A stretch of 64,000 nucleotides of DNA from Heliopora coerulea (Eukaryota > Cnidaria > Anthozoa > Scleralcyonacea > Helioporidae). The DNA lies in assembly GCA_030142905.1 (NCBI GenBank), contig JASJOG010000069.1, forward strand, positions 1-64,000. The letters are read 5' to 3'. Position numbers and translations under genes: made by a program. The notes below the pieces were generated by a model. The model ran no database searches, was not told the origin of the DNA, and was given only the letters and a program-made list of their open reading frames with translations. Below are positions 10,205-22,014 of the stretch, one piece after another. Every line of letters starts with the position of its first letter. Within the stretch, counting starts at the first letter, position 1.

Positions 10205-10541
10205 TTAGATCGGGATCATGCAAGCACATCCTACTTTAAGTTGAACAGCTTCTGTTGACACGAAGCTTTTACCCATGAATTTAAGTACTTCTAAATCTGC
10301 AACAAGGTCGATGCAGTCCCCAGTAAATGTTTGACAATCTGGTCTCCCTCTCGCATTCAAAGTATTTCCTTGTAATTTGCACTTAACTTCGGTTAACTTT
10401 GATGGCTGGTAAGTAAAAGAGCTTTTTGTGGATCCGGTTTCAATCATTGTTTTTGTATCTACATCATTCGTTACCGTTGGGCATGGGTTCTTGTACATTG
10501 TTCTCTTCCTCTTAAACCATGATATCTCACCTCTTTTTGAC
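10205..10541 (-). CDS. IL-17-like secreted cytokine, copy A, exon 3 (cysteine-rich domain)
   Basis: This is the last coding exon of a three-exon gene with exons 16151-16140, 15826-15684 and 10541-10205, total 492 nt or 163 residues. It starts after a CTTCCTTAG acceptor in phase 2 and ends at TAA. It holds a basic stretch KRKR (residues 62-65) that could be a furin-type site, then cysteines 72, 106, 121, 128, 157 and 159. The motif LTEVKC, the LEVLKF strand and the final VGCACMIPI match the EAKC ... VLRR ... VGCTC-x-P layout of IL-17 cytokines, which lack the third knot disulfide. Members act outside the cell on IL-17 receptors in mucosal and inflammatory signalling. Copy B has the same core. 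A Spaetzle/Trunk-like cystine knot is the main alternative. A larger open frame running on to 10843 is intronic. Confidence 0.68.
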
Positions 10542-10639
10542 CTAAGGAAGATAATAAAACGCTGCTTTGAAAATGTGGTTGATTCCACGTTTTTAAATTT
10601 ATCGACTGGTAGGAATAACAAAACGAGAGTTGAATAATT

Positions 10640-10800
10640 GACTGACTGATAGATTGATTTAACGATTGATTCATTAATTGATTGACTGATTGATTGACTG
10701 ATTGATTGACTGATTGATTGACTGATTAATTGATTGATTAATTGATTGATTGATTGATCGATTAGTTGAATGATTGATCGATTGATTGATAGATTGAATC
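10640..10800. repeat. GATT/GACT microsatellite
   Basis: About 160 bp of imperfect TGATTGAT / TGACTGAT tandem repeat inside intron 2 of IL-17-like copy A. The long Ile/Asn/Gln/Ser-rich open frames over it are artefacts of the repeat. Confidence 0.9.
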
Positions 10801-11933
10801 TGGGGATAGTTGGTACAGTTAAACAGGACGACAGTCTTCTCACACGTGATCAAGGTAACTTTAATCACACAGCTGGATGATTGGGGCTGGAATTGAACCC
10901 TAGTCATAGTGGTGAGAGAAAAAAAAGACAGGTTTCACACGGATTTTTCAGACGTCAAATCTTGAGTTTACAAAACAAGCAATAAATTGAGTGTTAAAAT
11001 AAGTATTTAATTTGGTTATCACAAAATAACTGTTTGTTGTGGTCAAGCCCACAACAGGAGGGGCACCACTTGACTTTGGGGCTGATTACATGCAGAATTT
11101 CAGCTAGTCCACGTCGTAAATCGACAACCCAACCCGAGGGGGCCAGGTGGAAGCCAGGCCATTTAAAAACATCTAGGGCCCCCTAACTACGAGCATTGTC
11201 AAATTAGCTATTTTCTCAGTTTCTTAATGTGAACAAGATTTCCTTTACGTTTTCGAGACACATCCGCTAAAATCTGTACAACTGAACTCTGAAAACAATG
11301 TTGTCATATATAGAGTTATTTAAAAAGTTCAGTAATCTATATGAAATGTTGGCCATCACAAAATTTTTTAAGACTACATCGAGTCTCCCCCGACTAGGAA
11401 AATTCCTAGTTACGCCCCTGAATATCCTTATCTGCCGATTGTTCCCTAGTTTTTATCAGGAGTGGCGCCAGAAATTTCCCGACTCAGGGCTAACGTCCCT
11501 GACTGAGGGCTAAACCAGAGGGGTCAGAACCACGCCCTTTCTATAATTTCCTTATTTGAAGGTCAAAAACTTGTTCTTTATATTTTTTCTCAAGAACAGT
11601 TACAACTGACTACAGAATTCACTTTTACATTTGACATGAAGAGAAGGATATTATATTTCTTGGCTAAATCAACAATTTCTCACAGTTTGTACAATATACA
11701 AATGTTTTATCATCAGAGAAAATTCCCAGATGAATGGTTAATTTTCCCCCGACAGAGGGGGCTGACGCCCCCTCTGTCCCCCTCATTCACCACCCCTGGT
11801 TTTAATCAATGGTAAGCCGAAGGCCTCCAATGATGATTGGTACCAATTCTAAATTTTACCCTTCCAGCATTTCAACATCTCATATTTAAGATACGTGGAA
11901 AATTCCATTTTTCCTCTCTTTTATCAGCAATCA

Positions 11934-11937
<4 letters not shown>
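10801..11937. other. Intron 2 of IL-17-like copy A: decayed repeats
   Basis: GC-rich patches such as CCCCCTCTGTCCCCC (near 11765-11790) and a SINE-like T-arm on the minus strand near 10885-10900 suggest old transposon ends, but no boundaries can be set. Confidence 0.35.

Positions 11938-11970
<33 letters not shown>
11938..11970. repeat. (ATT)n microsatellite
   Basis: Eleven uninterrupted TTA/ATT units. Confidence 0.9.
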
Positions 11971-11971
<1 letters not shown>

Positions 11972-12227
11972 GATCATTAATTGTAGTAGTAGCAGTGGCA
12001 AAAACGTAGCAATACCAGTAACAGTAGCAGCAGTAAGTGCAGTATAATTTTCATTATTAATATCATCGAGTTGTCGAATACTGATAGTCAATGATCGAAT
12101 TAATTCTGGTATTGGGTAACAAGTCACCTCAAGTCTCGAGAACCTTTTTCAAAATTCTAGCTGCATTCAAAACAACTCTTTTCCGCTGTTCATCTCTCTC
12201 TGTTTCGGTATCAATAGTTCTCAACCA

Positions 12228-12335
12228 TCCCTTTAACCCTTTCCTGTCGGAGACGTCTCCCCTTCACGAGTAAAATCGTCTGGCGTCAGTCAGAGTGAAA
12301 TAAAAAGTCGGGTACGACTGTAAAGGGTTAATTTC
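12228..12335 (+). repeat. Dispersed hairpin repeat, third copy
   Basis: Starts AACCCTTTCCTGTCGGAGAC, contains ACGAGTAAAATCGTCTGGCG and TCAGAGTGAAAT, ends TACGACTGTAAAGGGTTAA. The CCCTTT ... AAAGGG ends form a short terminal inverted repeat, which the copies at 606-840 have lost. Confidence 0.65.
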
Positions 12336-15300
12336 TTGGGGTTAACTCCGTGAAGAGTTAATTCAGTGAAGGGTTAATTTCTCCAATTATTATAGGAATT
12401 ACTGCAACTTTTGTTTTCCATGATATTCTGTACACTCTATGTCTTAATATTTTCCAATATTCTCGTGATTTTTTTAAATCGATCCAACTGTATCGTAGTT
12501 GCTCAAGACCTTATTTCCCACTATTATTTTCCATACCAATGATTACCATGTCTGGAGTTCTGGCCTCTAATACGTGATCCGTTTGTAGTTTCTGTTTGAT
12601 TATAAACTCATTTTCCCTGCATTGTTGCAACATTATTACAATGCTGTATTACAATTATAATAATTGTTATTATCATCATTGTAAGTATTTTTGCTAGAGG
12701 ATCTTGTTATAAAGAAAACAAGAGTCATAACATGGTAACCCTGACCGCTCTTTACTGCGTATGACCGAAACCATGACCTTGATTTCCCGAAGAGGAAGCT
12801 AAGAAGGCATGCTTAGCGATGCCAATGTCAACTTTATTCATGTTTTTTTTACAGTGATCCATCAACGCCAACCTAATCTATCCATTAAATTTTGCAGAGA
12901 TATTGCAGTCACCGATGTCTACAAAGTTTTATTGTTGAATTATGATTTTTTAGGGGAAGTTGACACATTTAGATCCCCTGAAGAGGATTGCAACCATATC
13001 GAGAGGGAAGTACGTCATACGTCTTTATTTGCTTTAGTTTACAAGAGAGTCCTGGACGTCACTTCCTGATACGAGATAACTTCACGTTGGCGAAGTCCGG
13101 CAAATGTTAGAGTTGGTCATATAACTGAATTTTTATCGGCCGCTAACGCTTTAAAGTTGGACTTTATAAAATCAACTAAGTAATTTCACGTTGTAGTTTA
13201 ACAGTTCTCCTTCCTCTAATATTTTTTAAAATGACAAATTCATCTTTGGCGTAACGTTTGGCACACTGTTCCACATGAAGCTTGATTATGATCACTAATG
13301 GGTCGTTTCATGATTTTCGCCACCATGCTATTCAAATTACTCATTCAAATTAAATTCTTCAAGTTACTTCATGCATCCAAGAAAGTGCATTGTAAACAAT
13401 AGGTCTTGAGGCCACCGCAAATGTTTGCACTTGTTTGTACTTTACCTCAAATAAAAAGTACCAAATACAGACAAGCGCGGCAGGTAATTGTGAAGTTCAA
13501 CTATTTTTCCTAAGAAGTCATTAAATATGCAGCAGATTTTGTTGAAGCTCCTTCTACAGACAGAATATTTATTTATCTTCACTCCCATCTAAAAACAGTA
13601 GCTCAAAACGTCACAAAATGAGGATTTCTCTTTTAAGAAAGCTGTAGTTCATGCACTCCCTCCCATATCTTTTATAACGAGCTTCTAATAGCGACTTGGA
13701 TACTGCGCTTAAAATTTTTCTTCCTAACAAGCAACATGGCCGCCAAAAGCGGGAAAGATTCTGCTACGTGTCATTTTTGTATTTCATTGTTTTAATTTTT
13801 ATTTTTGAAAACTCGAATTGTATTTAGCCAGTTTGTAGCATAGTAAACTAAAATTAATACACTTGTTGAGAATAAAAATTGAACAGAACTGGCTCCCTGA
13901 CATGCGAATGACTCATCCTCTCAATCTAATATCATCAAAACATGTTTTACTTGTACGAAGAGCGTACAGCTGAATTGTCGTTCTCACACCTCGGATCCTC
14001 ATAAAGATTTAGACTTGCTGTTTATAAAAAGCCAAAAGGCATTTCTCCAATACCGTTTTTTCTTCTGCTAAGACTTGTCTACTAGTTTTGTAAGCAAATT
14101 AACCAGTTCATTCGGTGACAATGATACATCTTAATTACAACCGCGAATTTGAATCTATTGGTTGTTCAATGTTTTCATCATCAGTTTGATCAATAACTTT
14201 AGTGCAAGCATCGTGTAAGTGGGATTTCTTGCCTGCTTTTTCAATTTTCAAGTTGCCATACTAATCAAGAAAGCGACAGAAGAATCTCCTAGTGTGTAAA
14301 ATAATAAAATCTTTGCATTAAAAAGGTTCTGATAAACCTGTAGCCAAATGCTTATTACTTGAATAATTCATTGAAAGTCTTTTGGCTAGATATTTTGACA
14401 CATGGTCTGATTTTGCGAAGAAACATTAACTAAGAAGAAATTTAGCGCTGGTTTCTGCTAAAATGCTTACAAAACATTTGAAAAAATCTCCACGTCAAGA
14501 AAAATGTCATCATTTTCAGCATTTCTCATCTAATGAAAGGCCTTCTGTTTTTTTCTGCGAACTATTTTGGTTATTGGCACTGATATCCGCTCTCCATACC
14601 CTTGGTTCTTACTTCAACAAGTTTCAAAGCCGGAAATCGCATAAAGGGAACAATCAAAAACACAGACATTTCGAGTGTATACTATTTAGACCATAACGTT
14701 TTTTACCTCTTTCTAACAGGAACTAAGTGCCAATAAATGCAACTGCAAGATCTACTGAGGAATTAATTTCCAGAACTTGGGAATCTATTCTAGTTCTCTA
14801 CCGACTGAGTTACGAGGGACGTTGCCTATAGGTCATTCATGAAACTCGATATACATGTATGTGATGTTACGGATTCCATTGAAGTAAATAAAGTATAGTA
14901 GGGTTAATATTTGGCTCAGTATATTATTATTGTACTTTAATAAGAACTCGAAATAACTCTCTGTAATTCTTATCGTAGACATTCAGTGTAGATGCTTTTG
15001 TGAAAATCAGTCTATTTCCCCTACTCTGCCATTCATTGAAAATTCAAATGAGTAGGCATTTTTGCTCGTGAGTAGGCACATTCTTTCTTGACACATTAAG
15101 TGATATTTTGACCAGGTCTGAACGAATTTCTCGCTAAACCAACTAAAAAATCAGAGAATACCCTGACTAAGCCGTTTACCTATTGTAGTAACTATATCCG
15201 GCTCTGGCAATGGCGTAATAGACAAACCAATGATTCTTGTTTAAGCCAAAGTTTTGTATCCATGGAACTCATGCATGGGGATATCAACATCTAAATAAAC

Positions 15301-15494
15301 ATTTCACTAGCTCTAGTAGACCCATACTTTTGTATAATGTTCTCGACTTTCGTTATTGTATCCATACTGAACTAATATTGACTCCAAGCAGTTCTAATCA
15401 AATTATACCGCTGCACAATATGGACAACCAACTGTATGCTTTATGTTGCCAACCCTTAATCTTAAAAACAAATCGAAGCTATAAATTTTTAATC
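12336..15494. other. Intron 2 of IL-17-like copy A: no recognisable gene
   Basis: About 3.1 kb of AT-rich DNA. Short open frames (12809-13069, 14463-14696, 15237-15533) show no domain pattern and no supported splice sites. Confidence 0.35.
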
Positions 15495-15610
15495 CTTTAC
15501 CATAAGGGTCTTCAGAGGAGTCCCCTTGATTAGTAACATCGTCTGGTGTTACCCAGAGTAAAATGAATATGTTGCCAAATGGCAGCTGTGCTGGATAAAA
15601 GGTTAATAAT
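15495..15610 (+). repeat. Dispersed hairpin repeat, fourth copy
   Basis: ATCCTTTACCATAAGGGTC then GTAACATCGTCTGGTGTTAC and CCAGAGTAAAAT, ending GGATAAAAGGTTAAT; diverged relative of the copies at 606, 724 and 12228. Confidence 0.55.
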
Positions 15611-15683
15611 GAGTAAACATGTGCCGAATCATGCATTTTAACACCTGGAATGCTGTGGAAATAACAATGCTTTCATTACTTAC

Positions 15684-15826
15684 TCTGATAATTTGCCCAA
15701 ACTGTATCTTTGGCGAGCAAAATTGTTACGAATAGTTGACGCCAACTTTCGACTTGATCCACCAGTGCTTTGTTGAACTAATCCAGACACAAGCAGTAAT
15801 GTGGCCCAAAAACACGTCAAAACGAC
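15684..15826 (-). CDS. IL-17-like secreted cytokine, copy A, exon 2 (signal peptide and propart)
   Basis: 143 nt, phase 0 in and phase 2 out, with donor GA|GTAAGT and acceptor TTCCAAAAG|GTC. It encodes VVLTCFWATLLLVSGLV, which with the MDHK of exon 1 forms a classical hydrophobic signal peptide. IRNNFARQRY follows and matches IRDHFARQKY in exon 2 of copy B (43138-43280), which has the same length. The equal length, phase and conserved motif in the two paralogues support real coding exons rather than chance frames. Confidence 0.7.
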
Positions 15827-16139
15827 CTTTTGGAAATTCTTTTAAACAAAACAAATTAATATAAAAAGGTTGGGAAAGAAATTCACTGCATTTTTTGTTG
15901 TTTCTTCTTGTGGTTATGCGCGGCTCGTTAAGGTTTTCCAGCTATAAATGAAACAGAGGGCTCCCGTTCCTATAAGTTGGAGAAGACTGTAAGGGAAGGT
16001 AACCTCAAATGAATGTATAATATGCAAGATATAATTTGTCCGAAGGCTCATAATAAGTGAAAATGACTAATAGATTGCTTTCCTTTTTCTTGTAAGGCAC
16101 TCTAGAACAATGACAAAATACATTTAGTGACAATGATAC

Positions 16140-16151
16140 CTTGTGATCCAT
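16140..16151 (-). CDS. IL-17-like secreted cytokine, copy A, exon 1 (MDHK)
   Basis: Start ATG at 16151-16149 followed by three codons and a GTATCA donor. The paralogous copy has ATG plus three codons (MGQK) before its donor at the matching place. A very short first coding exon before the signal-peptide exon is also the structure of vertebrate IL17A/F genes. Confidence 0.6.
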
Positions 16152-16345
16152 GGCTGATGTAGTATCTTCCCTTGACGTCGTATAATCCGCCAGTCTACTT
16201 AGAGTTATCTCCGTTGGGTAGCGATATTTATATGCATATGTACGTATGCAATTGAAAATAGATTTAATTCATGAAAAACGAGGAGGTTCCTGTAGGCGGA
16301 GCATGTATCCATGTTTGCATTACCGGTACTTGTCGGTATTACAAG
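16152..16345 (-). promoter_or_regulatory. Promoter and 5' UTR of IL-17-like copy A
   Basis: A TATAAATA box lies at 16232-16225, about 75 nt upstream of the ATG, followed by CAACGGAGATA, which is also kept in copy B. A second block at 16285-16340 shares CCTACAGGAAC, ATGCAAA and ACCGACAAGT with copy B (44285-44340). ATGCAAAC is one base off the POU octamer ATGCAAAT seen in copy B. Confidence 0.55.
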
Positions 16346-17526
16346 ATCTGAAGAAATGTACTCTTACGTTCTTCCACAAAAAGGAAAACTAACTTCCCGC
16401 TTAAGCGACAGTCACGCGTAATAGAAACTCAAACTGTCTTGAGACAGCGCAAGAATTTTTGGGAATTGTCGGGCACATGGTGCATCAATTTGTATAAACA
16501 CAAGACATTATATGTGAAGGAATTCTTATGGTACCTAATATTAGTGTGCTCAGCCCTGTGAAGAACTAACTTGTTGTTGATGGGTGACGTAACTTTAAAC
16601 ACAAAGAATGTTACATTAGATTGTTACCTGTTCCCAATAAACCATTATATCGATAATATTAAATCGCAACGTCAGTAAATATTCCAAGTGAGTTATTCAA
16701 GAAAATCTGGCTTGTTGACAGTTTATAAGTGGACTTTCAGAGCTGGCATATGGATGTGCTTGAATTGTTTGATGTGATATGATTCGGAAGAGTTTGTAAA
16801 TGCTATGAGCCCGAATAGCCGTCCTTCCCGCCCATAAGACTGACTGATACTTTCAAAATAACGTAGATTTGAGAGGGATGAGGAGATAGTCGTGATATCA
16901 GGCCAGCTAATTCATCATGCATGGCTGAAATACAGTTTTGAAAACTAAAAACCATTCACAATCTTCCCAGCACCTGCTTGACAGATTTATTGTTCACCAG
17001 AGCATGGACTTCAGACTTCATAGCCAATATAAAAGCTAAGCATATAGGGGATATTTTTGATTATTAATGAAATTTACTAGCTCAAACATCCATTGCCATA
17101 CATTAACCGTTATATATGTACGAAAGTTTATACGTCTGTGTGGGTGTATGAGTGAGCAGTGTACGAGGGAGGACACTGTTAGTCTGTTTACTGAATCCAG
17201 TCTAAGAGAGCTTAAGGGTTATTTACATATTTTGTTTACAGGTGAAACAGATGGACGGAATAGGTTAAAATATCTAAAAGTACCTATCTAAATCTTTCGA
17301 ATTCAAGTGGATTTATTACCCTCAATGTGTCACTGCACGAGTTTGGTCAATTCTTACAACACAGTTTAAATTCGGAGCGTTTAAGGTTAATGATACTATG
17401 TCGGGTAAAGTGGCAGGCAGAATAATTGCTTGACAGACAGTGCTGATCTAATAGTTTTTGACGTTGATCTTAATAATTCCGATTTTATTTTGGATGAATG
17501 CCTGAAAGTTACAAATATAACTATTA
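16346..17526. other. No recognisable gene
   Basis: Upstream flank of IL-17-like copy A. The frame 17067-17291 has no domain pattern. Confidence 0.35.
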
Positions 17527-17809
17527 TTATGAAAATCAAAGCCCAGACAATGATTTTAAATAAGGCCATGAAGGAGGACACATTGAAGACGATATGGTTA
17601 AAAAATTTATCGATCTAACGTTTCGTCGCAACGCGCAACGTCATTAGAGTATGAATTATTAATATCTTGACCTAATAATTCATACTCTCATGATGTTGCG
17701 TTTTGCGAACAAAACGTTAGTTCAATAGATTTTTTAACTACATCGTCTTCAGTGTGTTCTCCTTCATGACCTTATTTGAAATCATTGTCTGGGCTTTGAT
17801 TTTCATAGC
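17527..17809. mobile_element. Head-to-head inverted repeat of Penelope-type ends
   Basis: Arms 17527-17661 and 17675-17809 (about 135 bp each, near 90% identical by eye) are separated by about 13 bp. Each arm, read outward, has a hammerhead-like series: CTAATGA ... GACGAAACGTT on the minus strand of the left arm and CTCATGA ... GAACAAAACGTT on the plus strand of the right arm. Inverted terminal copies with such motifs are typical of Penelope-like elements. No RT is joined to it. Confidence 0.5.
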
Positions 17810-17859
17810 AAGATTGCGTTTTCCGCCCGGTTTATCCATCGCAACTGTAACTATTATAT

Positions 17860-18240
17860 TGTAACGTCCTCTTGGCCGTTTTATTTTGGTCAGCAGTCTT
17901 GCTATGTTACGTCAGTCGAGCGCTTGTCGTTTCCCGCTTGTTTTGAAGTTACCTCTGAAGAGTTTCAGTTTTTACATTCGCTTTCGTTCGTTTGTTTTTG
18001 AATTGGCATAACCTTTTCACGTCCCATAAGTCGTAAGTTTGTTCATCTATCCGTTTACATTTACAGTCTCTAGGTCTCTCAACTGTTAAATAGTCTTATA
18101 CTATGTTTACGTATTTGTGTAGTTTGACAATCAAAGTGTATTGTTCCGACTCTTGGGCTACTTGATATCTACTATGATTCAATAAAGCTACTTTCCAAGT
18201 ACAGTTCAGCGCCTCCTTCAGTGTGAGAAGCCGCGACAGC
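17860..18240 (+). mobile_element. Possible solo LTR, about 380 bp
   Basis: Starts TGTAACGTCCTC and ends near GCCGCGACA, with an AATAAA poly(A) signal at 18180-18185 about 55 bp before the end. Flanks are TATAT on both sides if the element ends at GACAGC, but the right flank is a TA microsatellite, so the target duplication is ambiguous. Confidence 0.4.
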
Positions 18241-19591
18241 TATATATATATATATGTTGGTTTTCATCCCTAGCTGAGGGGAAATCTCAACGCGAAGATC
18301 CAGGAAATGTGGGGGCATACTTACGTAGTCTATGTAATTGAGTTCGTCAAAGACAGGAAACTCGTCTGGGACGAAAAACGGATTTTATGTGAATCCGGTG
18401 AACTACTAGTTTCCCGTCTCAAATCTATATGTATTTTTCCCATCGTTAAGACGTATATGAAAGTTAGACAAAAAACTCATCTTTGACAACAAGCCCGTGT
18501 TAGATTTACATAAGATAAGTATTAAGGAACGGATTTTCATGATCAACATAAGATATTAGTTGCGATTTAACGACAGTTTTACCATCCTTAGATATATATC
18601 GTACTTCGGTTCTTCTGTAAGATTTCAGTTTTCAACGATGCCCCCGTCGTCCAAAAATATGCAGTTGTCAAAACATGAAATCACAGCACTAATATTGAAT
18701 ACAGTATGGATTTGACAATTCATTATTCCTATGTTGCCAAACGATCAATGCAATCGGTTGAAGCCGAACTCGTTTGAATTTAGAGAATGATAAATATGTG
18801 TAGTTTAGGAGCACCTGCATGTAAAGTTATTTCTTACATTTTGAGTTCATCACTCATGTTCCGTTACAGAACTAAACGCGTTAATAGTACTATAGAACCA
18901 TCCATTTTATTTTAAAAAAGAACTTGATTGTGTACGTTATAGTTCCTGCCTCTTAATTGTACCTCAGTCATTACACCGTAGAAAAGAAAAGGTGCCAAAA
19001 ATAAATTGTGCTGTTAATTGACTGGTTTCCTGGTAGGAGAACCAAACGTAAGACAAACATAAGAGCCCAACTCGAAAGTTTTAAGTGAAGCGCCATGAAA
19101 ACAAAACTGCACGAAGCAATTTTACCAACGTTTTATTCAAACGGTCAAATTCTCGATGATGACAAGCGGTCCGATTTTTAAACAAACGAAACATTTAAAG
19201 AGATTGTTATGAGATATATATACAAAATATGACGAAATTTTTAAACTATTAGTCTTAAAAAAATTAAAAACGTATAACGTATAAATGAAAATAAGGAAAA
19301 GGCAAATGAAGGTGAAGAAGATGATTAAAAGAATGGTCCAAATAGATTTGTCCCCATCAAAAAAAGTTTTAGCAGATAACGAAAGAGTGATTGCATTACA
19401 GAGGTATTACAGGACACTGTAAAAGTGCTAAAAACTGCAATTGAAACCGATCCAACAAAAAAAAATATTGGCCATTATGAGGGAAGATATACGACTGGTG
19501 TAACGAGTTATATTTTATATAGATAATTATTATACAATCATTATGTTGCACGATTATATTGTACAATTAATTATCTTACATTATAACGTAA
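18241..19591. other. No recognisable gene; TA-rich, with TGTAACGAG word at 19499
   Basis: A copy of GGTGTAACGAGTTATATTTT at 19497 repeats words found in the direct repeats at 19592 and 22015, so the right end belongs to the LTR-like region. AT-rich palindromic words (ATTGTACAAT) are frequent at 19540-19600. Confidence 0.4.
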
Positions 19592-19816
19592 GAATTATTG
19601 TACAATAGTTGATCAATTTTGGATAGTACGTTCTTGTATGCAAGAACATAAATTAAGGTGATGGTGTAACGAGTTATATTTTATATTGATGACAGCACTT
19701 TATACAAATAGCTTACACCCCAGACAATAGTACGTTATGCAACCAAGACAAAGGACAAAGTAAGGTGGAGTTTCCGGACAAGGTCGGATATAATGATTGG
19801 CAACGTGTTAGCCCAG
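19592..19816 (+). repeat. Left direct repeat (LTR-like) of the Gypsy remnant
   Basis: About 225 bp matching 22015-22240 with few differences. Contains TGTAACGAG at 19665 and ends GTTAGCCCAG, right where reverse-transcriptase sequence begins. Confidence 0.65.
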
Positions 19817-21740
19817 TTCCCTCCAAAATCGAAGCGATAAAACAAATACCTGTGCCTCGCTGTGTGAAGGGTGCCCGGAGTTTTGTAGGTCTGTCGGGAT
19901 ACTATCACCGTTTCACAAAGAATTACACAAACATATCTGCGCCACTAACAAAACTGACAACCAAAGAAAGCGCGAAAAAGTTCGAATGGACACAAGAATG
20001 CAAAAATGCTTTTAAGAAACTTCAAAATTCTTTGTGCTGTGCAATGGTGTTAATTTACTTCAAATTTGACAGAGAATTCATCTTGATAACAGACGCATCA
20101 GCCAATGGACTAGGTGCGGTAGTGTCACAGCTTGATGACAACAATATAGAACGACCGGTAGCATACGCGTCTAAAGTTCTTTCTGCACGAGAAAGAAAAC
20201 ACTGCACTGCAGAAAAAGAAGCAATTTGCGGTTCAATTTGGTGTTCGCACTTTTCGCACTTACTTGTTAGGTCGGCCATTTCAGATAATCACGGACCACA
20301 GCGCATTAAAATGGCTCCACAACATCGACCTTAAAGGAAGAATTAGAGTGGTGGGTTATGGAGTTACGAGAGTCTCAGTTTTCGGTCGTTCATAAACCAG
20401 ATAGACTCCATAATAATGCGGATGCCCTTTCTCGCCTCTCAGCGCCTCTCAAGGACGCGTTAGTGGATCCTGAAAGAGCTAAGATTGACTCTGGCGACGA
20501 GGATCCTGTTCACGAACACGATAATTGCGCAATAACTGTCAATCCAAGAGGACCCACTTATTTCTAAGAGAATCGAATTTCAGAGAAGCGGCAAACCAAA
20601 ACCCAAATTCGCTGGATGGAGTCAGGATGGTAGGCTAAAAGCATTTTGGTACCACTATGAGAAGTTGTTAGTCCGCGATGGCTTGCTTTATCGATCTCTG
20701 AAAGCCACAAAGACGCATCCATATCCAGTTGTGGTTGTTCCTAAAGCATTAGAAGGAGAAATCTTTAAGGGCATTCATGATAGCCCCTTTGCCGGACACC
20801 TAGGCGTTACTCGGACTCTTGAGCATATGAGAGAAAGATTCTTCTGGCCATGCACGTATATGTGATTACGTAGAGGAATATATTCGTAAAGGCAACACGT
20901 GCACCCAAAGAAAACCACCGGCACAGGCGGCCAACAACGGCAAAGCCCCCCCTGCAAAGTTTAGAAGTAGGCAAACCCTTCACATTTTGGGCCTTGGATT
21001 ACATAGGTCCACCATCAGAAACTAGTCGGGGTAACCGGCATATATTAGTTCTCATGGACAACTTCACAAAATGCTACTAGGCGTTCCCTACAACGGACCA
21101 AAAAGCAACCACGGTAAATGTAGCTAAAATTTTGGTTGAGAAAGTTTTCAGACAATTTGGCCCTCCGGTAGTCTTGCATTCAGACCAAGGGGCTATCTTC
21201 GAAAGCAATTTAATGTATGAACTATGCGATGTGATGGGAATCACCAAGACTCGTACGACTGTTTATCATTCTTGATGCGACGGTCAGCTAGAGAGACAAA
21301 ATAGGACTCTCCAAAATATGTTAGCGGCATTTTTTTGCAAAACATGGAAGTGATTGGGACTTATGGCAAGATCCAGTGATATTCGCTTTCAATACGAGCA
21401 GACAGGAGTTATTGCAAATATAACCATACAAAGTAGTTTTCGGGCGTACACCTGGAATGCCATAAGAATTGGAGCTGGGGCTTCCACTAAAGAATCCATC
21501 TACTCAGTCGAAATATGAGCAATTTAAGGAAGTCTGACAGGTAGTAAGAGAAAACTTGGAGAAAGCCCGAAAGAAACAAATGCCAGGGGAAACGATGAGA
21601 AAGTCTAAGGGTGGTGTCGCTTTGTGCTAGGCGAGACGGTTTACATGTGAAGACCAAAAAGGTAGAAGTCTGGGGCCAAATGGATTGGACCCTTTGAGGT
21701 TGTTGATCGCTTAGGGGTTGACTACAAGATAAAATCAACC
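19817..21740 (+). pseudogene. Ty3/Gypsy pol remnant: RT end, RNase H and integrase
   Basis: The order of domains is that of Ty3/Gypsy pol. First the RT thumb region (FVGLSGYYHRF, PLTKLT), then RNase H (ITDASANGLGAVVSQ with its catalytic Asp; after a shift near 20225, IITDHSALKW and NNADALSRLS). Next the integrase zinc-binding part (HDSPFAGHLGVTRTLEHM), and a DDE-type core in another frame (WALDYIGPP, LVLMDNFTK, VVLHSDQGAIFESN). Stops and shifts near 20570, 20863, 21078 and 21274 kill it. Gag, protease and the RT palm are missing: the left repeat joins RT directly, so the copy has an internal deletion. Confidence 0.8.
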
Positions 21741-22014
21741 AAAACTAAGGTTACTGTCATTCACCAAGATCAGCTGAAGCGAAGTTACCCACCATTTGGC
21801 AGCGTTAATGTTGTCTGTTCTGCGAGAGAAACCGGGGATAATTGGGTGGTTTACAACGTTCCCACGATTGACATTCAACCTGACTCTGATGATGCTCCCC
21901 AAGCTCACCGGGTTAAGCTTAGGAATGTCAGGCCAAACGTTCAATCGCCTGATCGGTAAAGGTTCGCTGTTTCATAAGTCACAGTTAAAATGCCGTCGTT
22001 AACTTATATTATTG

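Noticed and set aside
10865..10905. Possible tRNA-type SINE B box on the minus strand (GGGTTCAATTCC)
   Set aside because: Only a short T-arm-like piece; no A box, tail or second copy.
10542..10907. Long minus-strand open frames rich in Ile, Asn, Gln and Ser upstream of the IL-17-like exon
   Set aside because: They are the translation of a GATT/GACT microsatellite and intron; the splice acceptor at 10543-10542 and the paralogue comparison end the exon at 10541.
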